Position numbers and translations under genes: made by a program
From: Cardinalis cardinalis
Taxonomy: Eukaryota > Chordata > Aves > Passeriformes > Cardinalidae
DNA: 64,000 nt
NCBI GenBank assembly: GCA_014549065.1
Contig: JACDOX010000003.1
Location: 12,372,462 to 12,436,461 of the forward strand
Direction of reading: 5' to 3'
Notes under the pieces: generated by a model
The model's input: only the letters and a program-made list of their open reading frames with translations
The model's database searches: none
Told to the model about the DNA's origin: nothing
In this document: in pieces, positions 57,106 through 64,000 of the stretch
Numbering within the stretch: position 1 is the stretch's first letter
Layout: each line of letters begins with the position of its first letter

Positions 57106-59390
57106 AAGTGTCAGAACAAATCATAAATAGGACCCAAATGTTGTGGTTTCATCTAAATCTCATAAGATAATTTTCCCAGTGATATAACTTGGTGATTCTT
57201 GAAATGCATATTCTTGATCTTTCTGTCCCTCTTCTGTTTCTTGCTANACCTAAGTTAATAAAATATACCAAAAATCTGGTTTTGAAGTTTTATTTGTTAC
57301 CGTCAAAGAGGCTGCATCATCAGGACTGTGGTAGACTTCAGACAGAAAAACTGGGGAGAAAATATTAAGACCTTGGTGCACACAGCTATTAATCTGGAAC
57401 NCATGATCTTGTCCTAATCAACACTACTGATGCCTTGACTGTGTTTGACTGTCTGTCTAGATTAAATGTTTACAATTGACTCAGCCTCTACTGGGTACAA
57501 ATGGTAGAAAGCCGTGCTATCCAGTAGAGAGAAGCTGCAATATGAGACAGGTGAGTTGTGAGCTTTGTACTGCCTCTGAGCTGCTGGTTAACTTGGTGCA
57601 AGCTTTTGCATCTCTCACCGTCTGCTGCCTACAGTGCAAGGCCTAACAAAATCCAACTTTCTGCTTCCAGGTATGACCCTAATGCTCACAGGCATGCCTA
57701 AATAATCTCAAACCACATTTATTGTAAGTGCATGCTCATGCTTAGGGGTATTCTGGTTTACAGGTGAGGTCTGGNGAGGAAAAAAGATCTAGCTATTTTC
57801 TGCTTGTTGAAACAATATGTAATTCTTGACTTTTGATACAAAAGAAAAACAAAACCCACCTCACCCACTACTGTAAATGTAGTTGAAATAATTTTGACAG
57901 TAATGCTTGATGTATCTTGTTTGAGGCTTAATCATAAAGAAATCAGTTTTAATAACAGTTTATTTTTTACCACTCAAAAAATACAAAATAATGTCTGAAT
58001 ACAAAAATTTTCCCTGGTCTTTTATCTTGCAAGGGACTACCAAACAAAAGCATAGAAATAAAATTGGGTTAGACGATCTCCTTCAATTAGTTTTGAAGAA
58101 ATTGCCTANAACATATTAACACTTTATATGCCTTGCTATATCTCCCACTGAGATAACTGAAAGGGTAATGCAGTAATCTTCAGCAAAATGCAGAGAGGTC
58201 AGTTTCTTGTTAGCTAACTTTACCATAAGTGCTTATGACACGTGGTATTGAGTTATATCCTTGCAAACAGCAAAAATTGAAATGGTTGTGCCAATTTGTT
58301 AGTCACATTATGAGCTCCTGATAAGAGAATATTCATCTCTTCAGGATTTGCACACTAGGACTTGACCACAACTGCTGCAGTCCACTGTTGTACGAGCACT
58401 GTGCTAGTGAGTCTAAAATTCCTGCATGANAACTTAACCTGAGCCATGAAGAGAACCTCAGGTTGCTCTGTCTTCCCAGTGGTGTAGAATTGCTGAGGAA
58501 AAGATAAAGGGAACTGTTCTCCTGTATACATTACAGTTAAGGATTTATGCTGAGAGTTAAACCAATGTCCACTGATTTGGGTGAAGAATTGCTATTTGCC
58601 CTTGGGGAGTTGTTGATCTTTGTTTTGGCTGTTACCTGCTCTCAGTGTACCGGGAAAGGCTGTGTGCTGTGTACTGTGCACCGAGACCTCCTGGTCCCTA
58701 AGAGCACTGGTTAGACCAACAGCTGAGAGAAAAGGGATGGCATCTTACAANGTGCTTTGAGACAGAGCTTGTCCTCTGCTCCTCCAGCTGTGCTTTTTCA
58801 GTGCTGCAGGCCCTCAGGAGGGTGTATAAGGAACAGTGCTGTTCTACCATTAATCAGTAGTGTCTGCACTTCTGTGTACACACACATCACTTGAGAGTCG
58901 ACTGTATACAATTTCTGCAAGTGAGTGATTGTTTTGACACCTTAACTTCATCCTGATGGTACAAAGCAGACAGAATCTGTACCACAAGCCAGACAGCACT
59001 TAATGTATTGCCATTGGTGTCTGAACCATGATTGAAACCAGTTTTTAACACAAATAGATAGTCAAAGACATTGCAGGGGAAGGGGCAGGAAGTTTTGCTG
59101 CCAGAGGATTTACAAGATCAAAGCGGCTGTCAATTGGGTAGTTTCTTTCCTTCTCTCTGTTTAGTGCTTTTCAGAGTTACTTGTTTTTATTCCAAATGTC
59201 TCCTGCATTTCCTGATGATTGGGAGATCTCAGCTGTTGTTCCAGATTCAAGGTCTATATCCTGTATTTAAAGAACTGAAAGATCAGAGAGAGTAACAATA
59301 AAATGAACAATAAAAATTTAGATTTGGTTCTACTTAAGAAAAAGCTTAGGAAGGTGCAGAAACATCCTGAGGTTTTGTTTTACTCCCNCC
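57106..59390. other. Gene-free stretch
   Basis: I see no exon, repeat family or RNA gene that I can support here. Confidence 0.5.
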
Positions 59391-59489
59391 TTAACCTCTC
59401 AATGTGTTTTGCACATCTGTAAGCCCTTGCAGGTAAACAGCAATCTCTATCTCTTCCTGATGAAGCCCCAGTTTTCTTGCTAGGTTTAT
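59391..59489 (-). other. Candidate isolated exon, unidentified
   Basis: The acceptor tgtactttcag is followed by 32 open codons to TAA at 59391-59393. A donor-like G|gttaag lies just before the stop. The peptide starts INLARKLGLHQEEIEIAVYL, helical and loosely reminiscent of a death-fold helix pair. I cannot name a family with confidence. Confidence 0.25.
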
Positions 59490-62400
59490 CTGAAAGTACA
59501 AGAGTAAAATAAACTNTAGAAATAAGCAATTAATTAGCAGTAGAAGATTGTTCTCTCAATATGTATTTTAAGGGCACTACATGGGAAACCTGTGTTAAAA
59601 GAATGAACTTCAGTCCTGGAGAGGAAGGAGCAGGATTTTTCCTGAAAAAAGGAAGCCATTCTGCTAGGAAGTATTCAGTGCTTTTCCCTGCAGAGCTGGC
59701 CTGTGGTACAGGATGTCAAGGCACCAGCAGAGAGAGCCATTGTTTCAAGGATGTGTGGAAAGCTGCATACATGGCACAACTTGCTGGCAGGGCACAACGC
59801 TGAAGTGTGTGACTCTAAAAGCTCACGTGGATTTCAAAGGAGATAATTCTTGTAGAGAAGGNTCTTCACTTTCTAAAAACTTGCTCCCCCTCCCCACAAT
59901 ATCTGGACAAATTTGCACAGGGGTCACCCTACATTAAAGGCCCAGATCCATGCCTCAGCTGTTTTTATACTTCCTGCAGTNTATAAGCTTCAATAACTTA
60001 CCCAAGGTATGTGCAGAGCTTGTCTCAAAAGAATTTATACTATGGGGACAATCTCGTGTGCCATGGGATGTTGGTCAGGAAAGGGGAGAGAAAGAAAGAC
60101 ATGGATTCCAAGTATGTAATTATGAGTCTTGGAACTGATGTCAAATGTGGTGGGGTTCAAATTCAACATAACAACATTAACTGTTCTTCTTTAAATTGTC
60201 AGTTAGCAATGTTGAAAGTGGTGCATCCTTAGGTGAGGCAGTTGCTATCACCCTGCTCTGAGCTTCCTTCTGAGTGTGCACCAGTCCTTTTTGGCATATT
60301 GCAAGGAACACAGCATTCCCAGCTGTTCTGTTGCCCAGGACTATTTGCAAAGCTGAAATGGGTCTATTTACTTTTGTTGGGGTATGTGTAGTTGCTCGAC
60401 AGCTTCATGGTCCAGAAGCAAAACCCTGTAAGAATTCAAAGCCTGAACAAATCTCAACAGAAAGCTTGACCAAAGCTGAAACTTCTCATCTTGCTGCATG
60501 CTGGAAGCTTCCTGAATTCTTGATGTTATGTGTTCTTAATTGGCAAAATTTCTTACTTTGCCAAACCCTTCTACTGTGGGGGTAATGAAATCTGAAACCA
60601 GGCAAGTTACGCGTGGTTCTGAATTTCATCACAAATCACATCTCACACTTCTTATTTCTTGCCTGAGGGAGAAAAACTCCAGTATCTTTGTCTCCAGAAA
60701 GGAGGCAACGCCTGCATAGTTCCTCCATGCTAGCTGATTTTATTGACTCAGTGATAATTGAGGAAGGAGTCAGGTATCAGCTTGTGTGTGACNCTGGCAC
60801 ATAGAGAGAGCCCTGTGCAACCTAAGGCCGGCCCTGATGAGACAGCTAGAAAGAAGCAGTGATGGCAGCATGAAAAACAGCATTTTGCTGACATATCTTA
60901 CGATTGTTACTAAAGGTTAAAGTGCAAAGGGAGGAGCAAGGAAATTACATATTGCTTAACAGAGTTCCTTCTTCACATATGGAGTACTGACTTCAGGAGA
61001 ACAATTTCAGGTACCCAGGGTCAACAATATATGCTAGGAAAAGCCAAACCTATTTCATGCAGGCTATGTAATAGAAATACCAAAATGGAGAGAAGACTTT
61101 AAAGATGAGTATTTTTTCCAATGACAACCACAACTCAAAAAGGAAACTTCCTGAGACAATGTTGGTTTTTTTTCACATTTGTTTGATCCTTCAGAAGCTC
61201 TTAAGCTTTTGTGTGAATTCTCACTAATATTTTTATATTTCTCACTAATATTTTACATTTTATTTCTTACTATTTCAGATCGTAGTAAGTATGTAGATTA
61301 CTTTTTCACAGAGCTGACCAGCTTCAGAAAGTATCAGGAACAATAACAGCATATATGCTTGCTGCTCTGAATGTTTAGGTCTTATTGTTCTTAGGGGCTA
61401 TATACTTCTGCTGCCTTGCTGTCCCAATCTTCCTCATTAGAAAAAATGCAGATCAAGTGTTTTTTTGGTAGTTACTGTCAGTTCTACCAGCCATGCTGCT
61501 GCTTCTGGGGTCTCACGCTGTCACCACTGTGCTTGACATGATGCAGAGTAGATTGTGACAATGCTAGGTATGATTCTAACACTAGCCTAAATCTGCTTTG
61601 AGGTAGTGGAGGGTATGTACTATAGATTTGACTAACATAATCCTTTTTCTTCTCCCTGGGAGCTGCACTACCTCCAGGGGTAGTAGCACTGAGAAAATCA
61701 CCAGCACTTCTCAGGCAAATGTGTAGTTGGGAGGGAAGAAGAGTGTAGTTGTCTTGCTCTGTATCTGCAACAGTGAATAACGTTAAACNCTCATGGAATT
61801 ACAGTAATGGGAGAGTTCTCTGAAGTTATCTCAGATCAGTGGGTTTCTAAAGCATCCCACAAAACCAGTATGGCCTATAGTAAAAACTGTTTATTTACAT
61901 TACTGGGATACTGCAATATTTTTGGTGTTGGGATGCACCTTATCTTTCTCACCTCTTGTTAAGTCTTTTAAATGCTTTTCACCTTTGTATGACCTTCATG
62001 ATTTGAGGTTTCAAATCTTCAGCAACTTCAGGTCCTTACCACAGTATCTGCGCTGCAGGAAGTGGTGCTTTGCCTTGGAAGATCCAGGGACTTCTTGGAA
62101 GGTTGTTGTAAGGAGAAGAAAAGAAAAAGAAACTAACATAAAAATGAGTTCCGTGGAAACAGCCCTGGAGGGAGTTTTCAGAGCTGGGATGTGCAGTTGT
62201 TACAGGCTTACTAACAAGAAATTCTGTATGTGTGGAGTTCAGAAAAGAGAAATCAACTATGAGATGAAACCCATGCTGTGTGAAAAGGTGTGCTTTAGGA
62301 ACTTCCCTGGTGTGAGCAATGGGTAGCCAGGAGAGTTAAGAGCTTCAGCTAACAAATGCTGGAGAATAACAGATAAGAGAGTGAAACTCCCTCACTAATG

Positions 62401-64000
62401 CACTGAACTGTTTTCTTTAGTGTTCAAAACAGCAGGAGAGAACTCACCCTGCTCAGTGTTAGCAGTCCTGGCCTGATACACACATGAAAGTTTTGTACAT
62501 GTAAAGTACAAAAGGGAACATGTGATTCTTTTCCATCAGTTTCCTTTGATGAACTTCTCTCTAATCTGTTCCTTCCTCTTCTCTTGGAGTTCCATATGCC
62601 TAAAGCTCGGCCTAAGTTACCAAATGCTGCATTGATTCCAGCATGGCTTTCTATGCCTGATCTGAGGTGATAGTAGGAACAGACTGAGCCCACAGTGACC
62701 AAGCATCAGCAATTGGACAGCAAGGATGTTATGTTTTAGCCCACATCTTCACTTAACCGAGCTGTATGACCAGGCTGAGGGGAACCTCAGTGTCACATGA
62801 AGATCACTGTTGCATAATTTTTAGCATTTGAGCAGCATTTTCTTGGCATCTGGGTGATGCTGAGCTTCTATTAAGTCAGTTCCTTGGAATAGTTATCACA
62901 GTAGTAAAAGCTGCTTAAGAGAAAATGGATCTGGCAACAAAAGCTCTGAACAGGGGGTAACTGATCCTCTGCAGAAGGTAACAACAAAGTCAGGTGAATG
63001 CAGTTAAGATTCTAGTCAGAGCACCAAAATTAAGTGGGACATAGGAGAGTAGTTAAGGAGTTAATAAAGCTTTTTTATTCTTAGCAAGAAGTTGCTTTCT
63101 GATTTCATTGTTGTCGTTGCATGACAAGCTCTTCTTACTCAATTATAGGTGGTTTCTGTTCCTTGATCCTATTTAAGCAATGGAGAATTTAATTTGTATG
63201 ACACTTAAATCCAACAACTAAGCTATTTTAAGACTGCTGCATGAAGATGTGCATGGGATGATAATATGGTTTCTATCTTTATAGACTTTTATGAGAACAA
63301 GATGACAAAATTTGTTTTGTGGTGACTGTTCTTCTGTTCAGAAAAATCAAGGTACATCTATCTCTTTTTAAAAATATGATTTTCAGCTTTTGAGATGCAT
63401 TTGTAAAAGAAAATAATGTGGGGTTTTTTCCCTCAGAAATTGCTGAACAGATAAAGTCAAGGGAAAAAAGGGAGTGGTAAACTTTCTTTGATTCAAGTCT
63501 TGAGGAATTAAATTGAGCATTAGAATAGATTTGTACCATCAGTCTCCTTAGACGTGAACACTGCTAGGCTTAATGAGAAGGTACTGAAGCAGAATGACAG
63601 TTTCTTATTAACTCAACAAGACTGGTCTAGCTATTTCCACACTGCTTTTGCTTGCTCATTAATGACCTTCTGCACTATAAAAAGAACAGCCCAAACACTC
63701 TAAGCCCCTGGGAAGACCTTTTTATATGGTCTATCAGATGTTAAATGGCCTGCTAGCAGTGAAGAAACAACTCCGTGAAATGCTGATCAGCGTTTTTGTC
63801 TTGTACTGGTGCCTAGACAAAAAACTATAATTGATTAAATTGCCTACTGCAAGATAACAAATGCAGGTGACATGCTAAGCCTGAGTCACTGATGTCTGCA
63901 CTTCATTCCAACCAAATCCAAGTTGACTTCAAAGTAATGGAGTCACAGCTGTAAGTAGCTGAGAAAAGATAAAGCTTTCAAACTTACTTTGAACACTACT
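59490..64000. other. Gene-free stretch to window end
   Basis: No supportable gene apart from the weak coiled-coil candidate at 62536-62611. The 134-codon plus-strand frame at 61922-62326 has no recognisable domain. A small imperfect duplication (ctcactaatattt twice) lies at about 61220-61255. Confidence 0.5.
62536..62611 (-). pseudogene. Weak coiled-coil exon candidate
   Basis: A minus-strand frame reads RPSFRHMELQEKRKEQIREK and stops at TGA 62536-62538. The composition resembles the three remnants to the left and the order would fit an upstream exon. The acceptor is poor and the segment is short. Confidence 0.2.

Noticed and set aside
61922..62326. 134-codon plus-strand frame
   Set aside because: Cys/Lys/Phe-rich with no recognisable fold, and no splice or promoter signals that fit a single-exon gene.

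Overview
This is a piece of a vertebrate nuclear chromosome, most probably from a bird. The evidence is two spliced genes with GT-AG introns and CpG-island promoters, a CR1 retrotransposon tail with avian-style 3' features, two short solo-LTR-like repeats, and moderately compact introns. Bacterial ideas (operons, ribosome binding sites) do not apply. Nearly all long open frames here are chance or non-coding; the real coding sequence lies in short exons.

Layout. Positions 1-9880 are intergenic, beyond the 3' end of NOP58. NOP58 runs leftward from its ATG at 33914 to its stop at 10155. It has 15 coding exons whose lengths and phases join into 527 codons with no break. Four box C/D snoRNAs lie in its introns, on the same strand: two SNORD70-type (introns 3 and 6) and two SNORD11-type (introns 8 and 9). 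Their guides match neighbouring 18S rRNA positions (A512 and G509 in human numbering). Two related LTR-like repeats lie in introns 2 and 3. A CpG island with two CACGTG E-boxes covers the NOP58 promoter. About 4 kb further right, after a 5'-truncated CR1, is the CpG-island promoter of SUMO1. SUMO1 runs rightward from 37965 to 46927 in five coding exons encoding 101 residues. The two genes are head to head, the same arrangement as human NOP58/SUMO1.

Right of SUMO1 (47.7-64 kb) there is no clear intact gene. At least three minus-strand segments look like exons of a Glu/Lys/Gln-rich coiled-coil protein but carry in-frame stops. By position this fits a decayed KIAA2012-like gene. The same stretch holds an isolated CpG-rich patch with a kB-like site and two CCAAT boxes, a 45/49-bp minisatellite interrupted by a 640-base assembly gap, and next to it a promoter-like segment with a candidate spliced first exon.

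How the parts work together. NOP58 is a core protein of box C/D snoRNPs, and its own introns supply C/D snoRNAs that direct 2'-O-methylation of 18S rRNA. One transcription unit therefore makes both the protein and the RNA parts of the same particle. SUMO1 is the ubiquitin-like modifier, and NOP58 is a known SUMO target in mammals, but the adjacency here is simply conserved synteny. Single N bases are scattered through the window; the three inside NOP58 exons all fall at third codon positions.
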